Positions 12,527 through 23,591 of a DNA stretch of 64,000 bases are shown here, in pieces (the first letter of the stretch is position 1; each line of letters begins with the position of its first letter). The DNA comes from Paramecium tetraurelia. Taxonomy: Eukaryota > Ciliophora > Oligohymenophorea > Peniculida > Parameciidae. The DNA is taken from assembly GCF_000165425.1 (NCBI RefSeq), contig NW_001799044.1, positions 433,205 through 497,204 on the forward strand, read 5' to 3'. Made by a program: the position numbers and the translations under genes. The notes beneath the pieces are model-generated. The model was not told the origin of the DNA. It did not search any database and saw only the letters and a list, made by a program, of their open reading frames with translations.

Positions 12527-14183
12527 TCAAGCAGAATATATGTTATTAATTAACTCATCTTACATTTCATCTACATTTTCCTTGAGTGGTAAATCTTGAG
12601 TCTCCCTCAATTTCTATAAGGTCAATAATCCAAAAAGTAATAAAAAAAACATCCCTATTGATGAATTCAATCCAAAGGCATGGCAAAAGATCACATATGA
12701 ATCTTGGAAAATGAAGAGGAATTCAGTCAAAAATGAAAGTCCACAAAATCCGTAATGTCTCAAAGAAGTTGGGAATATTTCTAAGGCGTAGACCTAACGA
12801 TATTATAGGATTATAATACATTGATAAATCCATAGGCGAAACTTAAAGTCAATCTACACATAACTAGGACCATCATAATAAAGGTGTATACCAATTTATC
12901 ATAGAAGGTTATTAAATCACTGGCTGTTTTATTTAAAATTAATAAAGGCAGAGCAGCAATTAAGAAATGAAATATGGCACCCAAAATTAGTATTGCTTTG
13001 ATTACTTCCTTCCTTAAGTAATTTAGAGAAGCGTAGCCACTGATTAAATAACCAGTAGTAGATACTAATGATAATAGGAGATAGGTGTGATGTCTTTCTA
13101 ATCTTGAAAATCTCTCTATTTCTTTGGCTGTTTAGAATTAGCCTAAAACTACTATGCTATACAAATATAGAAGACAGAACATTCTAATTCTAATTGATTT
13201 GTATCTGAAAATAGAGGAAAAGTTGTATCCTTTTGCTTATTCATGGATCTCCTCTTAGAGTAGGATATTTTTCATTTTATCCTTCAACTCTTAAATTCTG
13301 ACCTCATCTTCTAATACCCAATTCTCTGGCATTTTTCTTTCATTTACACTTGCAATGTAATTGATTGCTAATCTTGCCTCCTCAAATTTACGTCTGATTA
13401 CCAAAATTCTTGGGGATTCCTACATAAATTTGATCAACACTGAAAATAACACTGCTGGCAATCCAAACAATAGGAGCATTGAATATTGCCAATTTAAATT
13501 AAACATTTCTATAAGTCTTGGAGATATCACTTCACCAATTCCGTAACATGTTAATAATAGAGCTGGTCCAAATTTCTAAAGATTCTCACTTGATATTTCA
13601 AAAAACAAGATCATCGATGAGTTAAAAAATCCTCTTGAAAAGAAATTAATCGCGAATAGTGCCACACTCAAAATATAGGCCGAAGGGGAGAGCATACTTA
13701 TGCAACATACGAAGCCCATCATTAGTAATGTTTCAATCATTACAGTGCTAAGTGTATAGATATTTAAAAGTACTATCTGCCCTATCTGATTTCCATTTAT
13801 TCACCGTAGTACAATGAACCCATGCTGCCTCCAATATAATAGGATGTGACCAATATGAATATTTGAATTTTATCACCGCACACCATTAAGAAGTATTTGA
13901 TCAAACTACCTAAATCTGAGTGATCCACTAATGACACCTTATTTTCCTTCGTTTTGTATTATTCACAAAATGCTCCTTCAGTACAATTCTAATAATTCAG
14001 ATCTTCTGAAAGGCATTTATATTGCTATTGATGGAAGAATAACTCTGTCATTGCTATGTGGAGCATCCCAGCAATCATATACTACAACCCCATGATAATG
14101 AGTGCTCTTCTTTGAAATGAGTGTCCATTCCCAGCTTTTATTAAAGCCTATTCAATTGTTAATACATCAATGTATTTAGGCAT
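12527..14183 (-). CDS. Major facilitator superfamily transporter (SLC22/SV2-like)
   Basis: About 520-545 residues with many hydrophobic helices. The first is RRALIIMGLQYMIAGMLHIA after the start MPKYIDVLTIEQ; a long charged/Cys-containing extracellular loop follows before helix 2 (LVTSYYIGGSMGSLYYGE), as in SLC22/SV2-type MFS carriers. A short cytosolic tail ends near NNIYSA. Several short introns are needed to hold frame (for example just after TM2, near 13790-13812), and I did not fix all of them. It should carry a small organic solute across the plasma or vesicle membrane; the substrate is unknown. Start ATG 14183-14181, stop TGA 12529-12527, only 27 bp from the convergent CNB gene. Confidence 0.8.
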
Positions 14184-15175
14184 TTTTAGTTTTTATAAAA
14201 ATGTTCAAAAAAGAACACTATCAATTTATACAAATGTACATTAATCACTAAACAAAAATCTTCAATTGAAATTTTGCAACAAAAGAAATAGTTATAAAAA
14301 CAATACCTCATGATATAATTGATAATTCAAGTATCTTTCTTTTTATTGTGTACTATCAATAATTAGTTCTTTAATTAATGATTCTAATAATTGAACTACA
14401 CAGATGACAATTGTAAATTGAATCTTTAGTTGATGGAATACAAAAATTTGTATTTATTTAGTATCCCTCATTATAGTTAAGTATTAAAACTAATAATTTA
14501 GAGGAATATTGATCTTGTGAGAACAACTAAATAAAGGTTTCTTAGAAATTTAAAAAGTATTTACAACAAAAAAATAATGGTAAAGATCAAAACAGAAAAC
14601 ATGATGATGATTTAAATAGTTACTTTATAATTTATAGGTGAACTATTAGTTTATCTTCTAAAATATTAGTGATTGCAGAGTTAATTAACCAAACTTAAAA
14701 AATAAAAATAAATTTTAAATAGTTTATCTCGATATTTCCTTTTATGATAATAAACAGAACTTTCCTTTGAATAGATTAGAGAAGTTAAGTTTACATAAAT
14801 AATTATTTCTTTAATGAGTACTAATATCACTGGCGAATCCTCTTTAAATTATATAAATTATGCATATCAGAATTAATAAATTATTTATTATAAATTGAGC
14901 AAACATATATTCTTTGTAATCATACCCATTTAGAAAAAATCATAAAGGCAACACATCATTCAATTGATTAACCTGGTTTTGGAAAGAAATACATTATTGA
15001 TTTAGGTTTGAGGAATAAAATAATTTTGATAATTGAAACATCAATTGTACAATCATGGGCCATTTGAGTATTCTGTTCATTCAAATTATGACAAATGATA
15101 ATATTATAAATTTAATAAAGAATTATTATTTGATATCTAAATTCAAACATTAAAAAAAATACATATATTAATATT
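14184..15175. other. Intergenic between divergent genes
   Basis: About 1 kb, very AT-rich, between divergent genes. TGA codons interrupt all frames frequently. I looked here for a missing N-terminal exon of the downstream GTPase and found no convincing one. No RNA gene seen. Confidence 0.45.
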
Positions 15176-16672
15176 ATGTAAGTATAGAGATAAGAACATA
15201 GCAAGTTGGCAATAATAGGTAATGTTGATTCAGGCAAATCAACGTTGGTTGGAGTGCTAACAAAGGGAATTTTAGATGATGGAAGAGGAGGAGCAAGAGA
15301 GGTTTAAATTTTAATTTATGCAGCGAGTTTTCAATTACAAGCATGAAAAAGAGAATGGAAGGACATCATCAGTAGCATAAGAAATAATGGGATTCGATGA
15401 GAATTTAAAGCAAGTGCTTCCTGAAAGATTCAATTAAAATAAAAATAAATATTGGAGTCTCGTAGTTGAAAAGAGTAGGAAGATAGTTACATTTTTGGAT
15501 CTCTGTGGTCATGAAAAATATCTAAAAACTACAATATTCGGTTTGGTAGCTATGATACCAGATTATTCTCTGATTATAGTTGGAGCCAATATGGGAGTAT
15601 CAAAAATGACAAGAGAGCATTTGGGAGTGAGTTTATTTTTGAAAATCCCATTTGCAATAGTTTTAACAAAAATTGATATAGCTCCTTAAAATGTCTACAA
15701 TGAGACTATCGAAAATATAAAAGGCTTGATTAGAAGTCCAGCAATTAAGAGAACAGCCGTAGTATTCGATGAAAAAACTGGATTGGATGAAATCGATAAA
15801 TGGGCAGCACTTATGCATGGGAATAATGTTGTTCCAATGTTTCAAGTCTCCAGTGTGACTGGAATTGGATTGCAATAATTGGCTCGTTTCATAAGCAGAG
15901 TACCAAATAGAGATGAAATAAACAAAGCCTATTAAACAGTAAATGATCCATTCCAATTTGACATACAAGAGAATTTTAATGTTCCAGGAGTTGGTGTTGT
16001 TGTAAGTGGAATAGTAAGAAGTGGAAAAGCAGGATTGAATTAACATGCTCTATTGGGACCAGATAAAGGAAAAAGTAAATATTTCATTTATTGTAATTCA
16101 TAGCATTCAAACCAGTAACCATCAAATCTATACACATAAATAGAGTACCAGTTGAATCAGCATAGGTAGGAGAATTCGCCTGTTTTGCTCTTAAGCCATC
16201 TAAGGCTGGAGATAAATTGGACAGAGCTGATTTCAGAAAGGGAATGATTTTAATTGATCCAGCTGTGAAACCTGAACCTGTTCTAGAATTCGAAGTATAT
16301 AATTGTAATTAACTTAGGCTAACATTCATGTACTCCACCATCCAACTACAATGAGTCATGGATATTAAGCAGTTATGCATTGTGGTGTTATTAGATAAGC
16401 TGTAGAAATGAAGAAAATATTCTAACATGAAGTATTAAGAACTGGAGATGTAGACACAGTGAGGTAAGACATTTCAATAATTAAAAAGATTACGATTTCT
16501 TTATGCTGCCGAGTATCTTAAAACTGAATAGATCCTTGTGATTAGAGAAGGCAGAACTAAAATATTTGGATATATATCTAAACTTATTACAGATAAACAA
16601 TTAGAGGATGAAAAGAAAGTTCAAGGAATTCCCTAATAATAATAATAATAATAATAAATATAATAAGTTTGA
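15176..16672 (+). CDS. GTPBP1/GTPBP2-like translational GTPase
   Basis: 465 residues after four introns (22, 29, 23 and 25 nt). The G domain shows G1 GNVDSGKST, the family-specific [11 protein letters not shown] segment, G3 DLCGHEKY and G4 TKID. The C-terminal beta-barrels include [17 protein letters not shown] and REGRTK, which match GTPBP1. GTPBP1 is an EF-Tu-type factor linked to ribosome rescue and mRNA decay. The P-loop begins near residue 16, so the ~150-residue N-terminal extension of animal GTPBP1 is absent. The C-terminus carries eight consecutive Gln codons written as TAA. Stop TGA 16670-16672, only 14 bp before the next gene on the same strand. Confidence 0.9.
16634..16657 (+). repeat. 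(TAA)8 trinucleotide tract coding polyglutamine
   Basis: Eight tandem TAA triplets in frame at the end of the GTPBP1-like gene. With TAA read as Gln they code a short C-terminal polyglutamine tail. Similar TAA/TAG/CAA tracts code Gln runs in the MSP-domain protein (about 6125-6149), the vWA-E2 fusion (about 8300-8340) and the tubulin-like protein (about 18980-19005). Confidence 0.9.
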
Positions 16673-16686
16673 TTATTTTATAATTT

Positions 16687-17790
16687 ATGATTAAAATCAT
16701 TACTCCTTAAGATAGAAGATATTTTGCATAACCAAAACAAGATTAAGTAGTTATGAGGTGTGATCCCTTAGCTATTGTACTCTTTAAGGAATTTAGAGCG
16801 AATCATTGTAATTATTGTTTATAGGGATCATAAACAAATCGTTGTTCAATTTGCAAATAATATTATTATTGTTCTGTTTCTTGTCAAAAGAATGATTGGA
16901 AATAACATAAAAATGAATGTCAATTATTGAGTAAAATTACTAAGGAAATGCCATGTAATATTTTAATACTCATCAGATTATTTCAGAATAATATCGACAT
17001 CTAGAATTTTTATGGGGATGTGGACAAAGACATTGATTAAGAAACCTATTAACAAGTTTTTGATTGTGCTGCTTATATTGTGAAGATAGCTTAATTAGAA
17101 AATGAAACTTTTGCGAAATTGTTGTCAATACAAGTAAAAATTCATCTAAATACATTTACTGTAACTGACATCAATGGTGACACCTTAGGAATTGCAATAT
17201 ATACTCCTGCTAATTTTTTAAATCATAAATGCATCAAAACATCAGCTAATTAAAAAAATGTGGCTAATTGCTCTCATTTTTTTAATCAAAGATAATTAAT
17301 AATAACAACTAATAATTCTTTTGTTTAAAATGAAAATGATCCATAGGAGCTCTGTATTAGTTATGGAAATATTGTTAATTTTAAAGATAGATAAAAGTTT
17401 TTAAAAGCATAATATGGATTTATTTGTGATTGTGATAGGTGTATATAAGAATAAACAAATAGTGAAGAAGAATCGGATTTATTGAATATTAAATAATAGG
17501 AATATCTAACCCTATTGAATTAATAAAAATTCAAAAAAGCATTCACTTTACTAGAGGAGATTATCGCTCTGATGCCTAAGTATTATGATAATGATAGACA
17601 TCCCTATTTAGGATGGAAAATGAATGAAGCATCAAAATTGGGATTTCACTTGAACTATCTTCTAAAAGCTGAAAATTACAGTATTCAGGCTATTAAATTA
17701 TTGGAACCCTTTTATAGTGAAAATGAATAATATAAAGAATTATTGGGTAGATTGAAAGATATCAAGGCTGAAATCAAGATGTAGAAATGA
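16687..17790 (+). CDS. SMYD-type SET/MYND-domain protein
   Basis: 367 residues, no intron. A MYND zinc finger (C-x2-C...C-x2-C...YYYCSVSCQ...H-x3-C) lies at ~45-85. It is inserted near the start of a split SET domain, the SMYD arrangement. The SET core has the NHKC motif (NHxC in the family) and ELCISYGN, and the post-SET zinc site reads CDCDRC. The ~100-residue C-terminus is helical. SMYD proteins methylate lysines on histones and cytosolic proteins using S-adenosylmethionine; the target here is unknown. The start is ATG 16687, 14 bp after the previous stop, leaving almost no room for separate UTRs. A TAA/TAG Gln-rich stretch precedes the core. Confidence 0.85.
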
Positions 17791-17895
17791 TGACATAATA
17801 TATTTTATGTATATAGTTATTGTTCTTAACTTTTATGTCTAATTTTATATATAAAAAGTAAAGCTATATTTTATTAATAATAAATTCTTGAATAA

Positions 17896-19203
17896 ATGAG
17901 AGAAATAATACATATAGGTTTGGGAAATTGTGGAGTTAGAATAGGATGCAAATTTTACGAATAGCTCATCCAAGACTATCAAATAGAGAATAATAGGACA
18001 TGTGAAAAACCAGCTGAAGGAATTGAAGTACACTTTAGTGAAATTGGGGACAAAAAGTTTGTTCCTAGATCAATCTTATGTTCAAGAGATGTCGAGCAAA
18101 TACTGGCTAATCCATAATCACTAATTTTTAATCCTAATAACTATTAATTGGAGTTGGATGAGAGTTTGCGTAAAGAGATGGAAATATGTGATAACTGCCA
18201 AGGAATATAGATTACTCATCATTTAAGCACAGACATCAGTATGTTATAAGATCTACTTCAACATTACGATAAAGTGATTTAGACTTTCACAATCTTTCCA
18301 AATCAGGAGTATGGACATGATATTGTTAAAAGTGCATAAAGTTTGAGGTTTCTCGAAGGATTAAATGTGGTTGCCTTTGACAATTCTGGATTGAATGAAT
18401 ACTATGCAAGATAATATAAATCCACTTTGACCTTTAATGATTACAATGCCTTAGTGGCAACTGTTATGAATTCAGTAACATCTCCAATGAGATAGAGCAA
18501 TACATACAATTTAGAGAAGATGTATTCTGTGTAATCGTAAATGAATGTGGAGGTTTGTAAGTTGGTTTAGGATAAGCAATCTCAAATCAATCTGTAATAG
18601 ATGGGAGATACGAAACTATTGATTGAGACAAATTAGAATGTGAATGAAAAGATCATTTAAGCCACTCTTTTAGCAAGAACCAATCAGTTAACTCCAAATC
18701 AATTGCATTAGTAATTGTAATCAACTGCGAAATCATTTTACAATAACATTATCAATTTAAATTACTAAATATCTCCATACAAACAGGAGATTTTGGTGTC
18801 CTTGTATAAATCCTCTCACATAAAGTTTAAATTGTAATAGTTGAAGAATAACACCTAATTATTATAAACCAGAAAGGCCTTTAATGAGGTGTATCAGTGG
18901 GATGAGAACCAAGGCAATCTTGAATATTTAAATAAATTGGTTTCATTGTGTGATCAAATAGTCAATACTCACTAAGAACAGCAATAATAGCAATAGCAAT
19001 AGAGTTCAGTTTAAGCATCAAGTCCGATATCAGTGTCTGAGAACAAGATGGACAGACAACGGGATTACATTAAATCGTCAGAATAAGTTGAAGCGTCTCC
19101 AAAGAAGCAAATAACTGTATCATAGTCAATTGCTCTGGGATAACCAAATGCTATACAACAGTAGAATGTAGTGGGACAGTAAGTCATATCAAGAAATGGA
19201 TGA
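17896..19203 (+). CDS. Divergent beta-tubulin-like protein lacking T3 and T4 GTP loops
   Basis: 435 residues, no intron, near normal tubulin length. It begins MREIIHIGLGNCGVRIG, matching the beta-tubulin MREI start and T1 loop. Other anchors are VPRSIL, IFNPNNY, CQGIQITHH, FDNSGL and DYNALVATVMNSVTSPMR, all collinear with beta-tubulin. Between IFNPNNY and the following helix about 18-25 residues are missing, removing the GAGNNWA-type T3 loop. The tubulin signature GGGTGSG (T4) is replaced by LSTDISM at ~110-116. GTP binding is therefore doubtful. A Gln run precedes a long Ser/Gln-rich tail instead of the acidic tubulin tail. It may equal one of the divergent ciliate tubulins already named (iota or theta), which I cannot decide. 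Start ATG 17896, stop TGA 19201-19203. Confidence 0.8.
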
Positions 19204-19246
19204 AATTAATAAAATTTAGTTTAAATTTATATATATAATAAAGAAT

Positions 19247-20015
19247 ATGAGTCAAACAATAAGAAGAACAAAATTTCGAATTAAGGATGTAATTGATAGC
19301 AATCTCAATAATCAAGAGCAATCCGCTTAGAAAGCTATATAGTCTACATATATCAAACAAAACGTAGATGACTTCAATTCTCTAAAATAAACTTTGGAAG
19401 ATCGCAAATTAACATTTATAAAATTTGCATTTCAATAGCAGGAACTAATAGAAGATCGAAATTTGGGTCCAGTTCTCACAGGATTGTCCAGACACCAGAA
19501 TATTGGGTCGATGTCAGTTAGTGAATTGATACCAAAATCTTAAATCCACACTTATCTGCTGTAGGCGTAGTAGGACAGACCGAAGAGAGTGTTGAAACGA
19601 TTTGCTCATTGGGAGTGGGACAAGGATTAAGGTCGAGATAAGAATCCAATGAGTTATTAGTTCACATAGAGAAATGAAGCTGAGATAAAATCAAGATTAA
19701 AAAAAAAGGATGGGGAAATTAGTTTGAGGAAGAGGATCCTGTAGAAATGGTAGAAACATTTACCCAGCTTGACAGGACTGAATGAATTTGGAAAACAATT
19801 TACAATGGATCATTCTTCATTGAAAAAGCCTTTTTCATTAAGTCCTTCTCCGAAGCAAGAGTCATATCGTCAAATTACAAATTGGTTGCAGGAATTGGAG
19901 GAGTTGAAACTCGACAATGAGAAAGTGAAGAAGTATAAAGTGATTAAATTAGAAAATTGGAAAGGACATTGCAGAGTTTACATAGAACATGACTAAGTTG
20001 GTGTTTATTTTTTGA
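19247..20015 (+). CDS. Unknown basic protein
   Basis: Begins MSQTIRRTKFRIKDVIDSN and runs ~248 residues, Lys/Arg/Gln-rich, with Trp-containing segments (FAHWEWDKDQ; QKWQKHLPSL). No domain recognised. The end is uncertain. A 22-nt intron (GTTTAC...CTAAG) gives a stop at 20013-20015, 15 bp short of the convergent TMP gene. Without that intron the frame continues to TGA 20105-20107 and would overlap the TMP coding end by 77 bp. I prefer the spliced form. It lies 43 bp after the tubulin-like gene on the same strand. Confidence 0.6.
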
Positions 20016-20030
20016 AGAATTAAATTTATA

Positions 20031-21101
20031 TCAAGCTGATGATCTCTCTTAGAGATAAACCTTAACGTTGGATAACTTGGTAGCTAAGATCTCCTCGACT
20101 TATCTGATGATGGAGATTTCTAATTATCTGTGTTCAGAGTCTTCAGCATATTGAGTTCTCCATGAATCGCATTCGGCTTCCTTTTATTCCTTTCCTGATG
20201 AGGCAGCGTTCAATTCGTCGGTGGCATCTTCCTTTCTCTTCTTTTATAAGTCCAAAGCTTATTAGTTGTCTTGGAGTTATCTTTCAGAGTCTTCTCTGGC
20301 GGCACTCAAGGATTCTCTTTATGAGGCGATTTCGACGACCAAAGCTTCGAAGTCTAATTAGGCTTAGATTTCGGTTTATCTGGCATCTTCAAGGGCTTCA
20401 GCCAATTAATTGCTGACTTCACCTAATTTTCCGAGGACGTTGTTCAATTGTTCAGCTGAGAAGGTTGAGGCAACTTACATAAGAGCAAGGATTGGGTTGG
20501 ATGCACCAATCTTGTTTAATTAGGTCAAGGCAGCCAAGACTTCTTAATCTGGTTGGATTGAGCTCAACTTTTAGATGATGACTTCAACAGCCTCAATGAC
20601 GTTTTCGGTTTCATTCTCGAATCTGATGAAACTTTCAGCATCTTCAGCTCTTTATTCTCTGATTTGGGTTTCTTATTCGTTCAAGATGTCTAATTGGACT
20701 TATTTGTTTTCAACATCTTAGGTTAATTATTCAACCTTGGCACTGAGGGTTTAGATTTCTTAGGTTGATTCGGTGATTTCGTTGGAAGCGAAGTCAATTC
20801 TTCTGTTGTATTAGTAGATTTCTGTTTCGCAATCAACTTCATCTTAAGCGTGCTTTTAGTCAGCTTCTTATTAGTTGAGGATGAGGTTTTCTCTCAATTA
20901 TTGTAACATTTTGGCAATATCTCCCAATGGGGCCTTGTTGTTGTATTAGAGAGCAATTGTGTCTAACAATTTTCTTCCTAATTCGTGTTCTTCCATGGCT
21001 TCCAATTGTGTGAAAACTGCCTTGCTTGGATCGTTGGATCTCTTAACAAAGACAGCTTGTGTGAGTGTCAATCCCAAAAGAGCAATAAGAATCAATTTCA
21101 T
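20031..21101 (-). CDS. Trichocyst matrix protein (TMP) gene 1
   Basis: 356 residues, intact and intronless. A signal peptide (MKLILIALLGLTLTQA) is followed by a pro-region, then long heptad-rich coiled-coil segments with many Gln, Glu and Ala. The family-typical C-terminal block contains RQVEEILATKLSNVKVYL. TMPs are processed from precursors and crystallise in the trichocyst, the secretory organelle that Paramecium fires on stimulation. Codon use is noticeably richer in GC and strongly biased compared with neighbours, as expected for an abundant protein. Start ATG 21101-21099, stop TGA 20033-20031. Three more members, one broken, lie within the next 19 kb. Confidence 0.9.
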
Positions 21102-21701
21102 ATTTAATTTATGTTTCACATCAAACTATTATTCCTTTTTACAATCACACTATTCGTTTTTACTAAATTATTTAATTTCTTTTATTTAACATTTAATCTC
21201 ATCAGATCATAAATAACTATTTCTAACATTCTCAAACCAATTCCAATATTAGATACTAATCCAATTTCTTAATAAGTTAAACATTGTAGTTATGCATGAA
21301 AAATAAAAAAAATATCTTCTTATTTTAAATAAAAAACCTTTTTAATTGATGAAAAGTGTTATTCTAATTAACTCCATTAAGGATTAACAGAATCAGAAAC
21401 TCAATATATGAAGAGAAAAATTATTTAAATAAATCTTTTCTATGGATTATTTCCTTAAATTTAGAATAAGTTTAAGACTGTTAATATCATAATAGTCTTA
21501 AATATTTTAAAAAAAATATTACTATTTTGAATTATTGAATTCTGCTATAGTCTGGATTTATTTGAACAAAATTTTAAATGAATTAGATTATTAAACAATG
21601 AATTTAAATTATTTATTCGATTATTAGTATACTAATACATAAATTTATGATTGGTTGCTATTATAATATATGATTATTATATATTTTTATAATATACATT
21701 T
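21102..21701. other. Intergenic, AT-rich
   Basis: About 600 bp upstream of TMP gene 1 and downstream of the clathrin light chain gene. Very AT-rich with no coding signal. It contains the TMP promoter; no element could be identified by eye. Confidence 0.45.
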
Positions 21702-22308
21702 TCACTTAGTCAAATCTTTCCTCTTGTTAAGTATGGCTTGTCTCATTTTGGCTACATCTTTTTCCCCAGGGTATTCTCCATCTTTCAAAGCAATGTTGGA
21801 TGCTATCTTATCCCAAGAGTTTTTCTTTGGTAGCATGAATAACACAATACATATTCGCTCTTATTTTGAGACCTGAGTTCTTAAGCCTGTTGATTTGCAG
21901 TCTTTCGTGCCTCAATGTCTTTTTTCAATTCCCTTCATATACAATATACATATAGATATACGTTTAGAACTGAAGTAAATATTGTTAACCCTTCTCCTTT
22001 CTTTATTATTTTTAAATTCTTTCTTCCTAATCTTTCTCCCTTACAAGTTTGATTCTTTCTTCTTCTAACTCTCTTAATTTTTCTCTTCTCTTTTGTTATT
22101 CTGCACTCTAAATAGGAATTAGTCTGCCATTAATACCACTAAAGTAACTCCAGCATTAGGTGCAATAGGGATTTCAAATGGTTATCTGGCTTAATTAAGA
22201 ATTCCAAAGTACCATACCTGCATCATTAAACATTAATGGTTGAGCTGCAATTTCAGGCTCTACATATGTCTCAATTGTGCCAGCTGGATCATCGAAAAAT
22301 TCGTCCAT
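21702..22308 (-). CDS. Clathrin light chain
   Basis: About 164 residues in five exons (introns of about 28, 29, 29 and 26 nt). The acidic N-terminus MDEFFDDPAGTIE is followed by a central charged coiled coil (QKRREKLRELEEERIKL). The C-terminus has NSWDKIASNI followed by KDVAKMRQAILNKRKD, matching the conserved W...KDVSRMR...L end of clathrin light chains. It binds the heavy-chain hub and regulates coat assembly in endocytosis. It is shorter than animal light chains (~230-250 residues), as in other protists. Start ATG 22308-22306, stop TGA 21704-21702. Intron ends were chosen to keep frame; two of them end AAG. Confidence 0.8.
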
Positions 22309-22437
22309 TTTATAATTTAATAAATAATTTATTGGAAAACAAAAAAAATGTAATTGGTTTTTTGAATGATTATTCGAGTACTAAAATCTGAAAATAATAT
22401 TGGTATCCTGATTAATTTTTGCATTATATGTAAATCC

Positions 22438-23547
22438 TCATTTTCCAAGATACAATGCATCCATACAAGATTTACTGGATTCAATTCTAAATCTTTTACC
22501 CTCGAACTCTTCCTTTCCATATAGAGTGAACACAGCATCTTTGGGTAATTTGATACTTTTAATTTATCCATTGTAATCTAACTTAGCTTTATTATCACAA
22601 ATCTTGACCTCTTATCCTTGATAATCACAATCACTATATAAATAAGCACAATTTTAATCATAATATTTAACTTCTTGATTACCAATATAAAATCCATAAA
22701 AGCTAAGTGATTTAATGGTTGATTCGTCCCCTAATTATATATATTTATAATTTACAAGTTCCAAATTCAACTTTGATTTGATTGTCATCATTCTCCTATT
22801 CTTCATTTACTTCTATTCTAATGTGATCGCTTAAGGATGTAAATCCTGAAATACCCATCAATTACACAAAATCTACAATGTCATTTGGGATTTCATATGA
22901 AGAGACCAATATCTTTTATGCGTCTTTAGAAGTTGAAAACCATGTGTGATCATCAGAATCTACAATGATTCCCAAATCATCAGTCTTGAAACTGTTCTCG
23001 AAGTTGGATATAAGAAGACAAAGCTTGAATTCTTTGGCACCACTTGCTGCAATTTTTACAATGTCTTTATTTAATTCGACTATTTCCTGATTGAATTATT
23101 TCTTGTCTTAAAAGGTGGCTCCAACCAAATACGAATTAACTAGAGGAGTTGTATCACTATCATAATTGAATAGAGGCAATTAGATTTCTGATTCTTATGA
23201 CTTAACATATTCAATGTGAACTAAAGGATTATCAGTGGCCATCCAATTATATGAGATTTAATCAATATGATCTCCTTTAACTCTTATGGTGAAACCTCGT
23301 TTAATTTTAGCTTAGTACCTTATTAATTAACATTCAAAATTTCACTCATGAATGAAGAACCACTCATATCCAATAAACTAATCGAATAAGCAATCTTCGG
23401 AGTTCTTGAGAATTGTTTTTTGAATTTGATATTTATATCTACATCTTTATTAATGATATTTTGAATTGAAACTCCTGTCTCTGATTCGTATAGAAAATGC
23501 TCAGCCTAACACAAATAAATCAAACCTAGAATGATTAACCAATTCAT
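22438..23547 (-). CDS. Secreted H-type lectin with crystallin-like C-terminal module
   Basis: About 353 residues after two introns (23 and 25 nt). A signal peptide (MNWLIILGLIYLCQA) is followed by repeated beta-strand segments such as FKKQFSRTPKIAYSISLLDM and FTIRVKGDHIDQISYNWMAT, which match the H-type lectin fold. The middle repeats the idea less clearly. The last ~85 residues (CAYLYSDCDYQGQEVKIC...FTLYGKEEFEGKRFRIES) show the Greek-key pattern of a beta/gamma-crystallin domain, often calcium-binding. Its likely place is outside the cell or in secretory granules. Cys are frequent. Start ATG 23547-23545, stop TGA 22440-22438. The carbohydrate ligand is unknown. Confidence 0.75.
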
Positions 23548-23591
23548 TTCCGTTTTTAATAATATATATTATATAATTATACACTAGTTTA

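Noticed and set aside
20162-20416. 84-codon plus-strand standard-code ORF
   Set aside because: It is the antisense shadow of TMP gene 1, whose coiled-coil frame with TAA/TAG as Gln runs through it.
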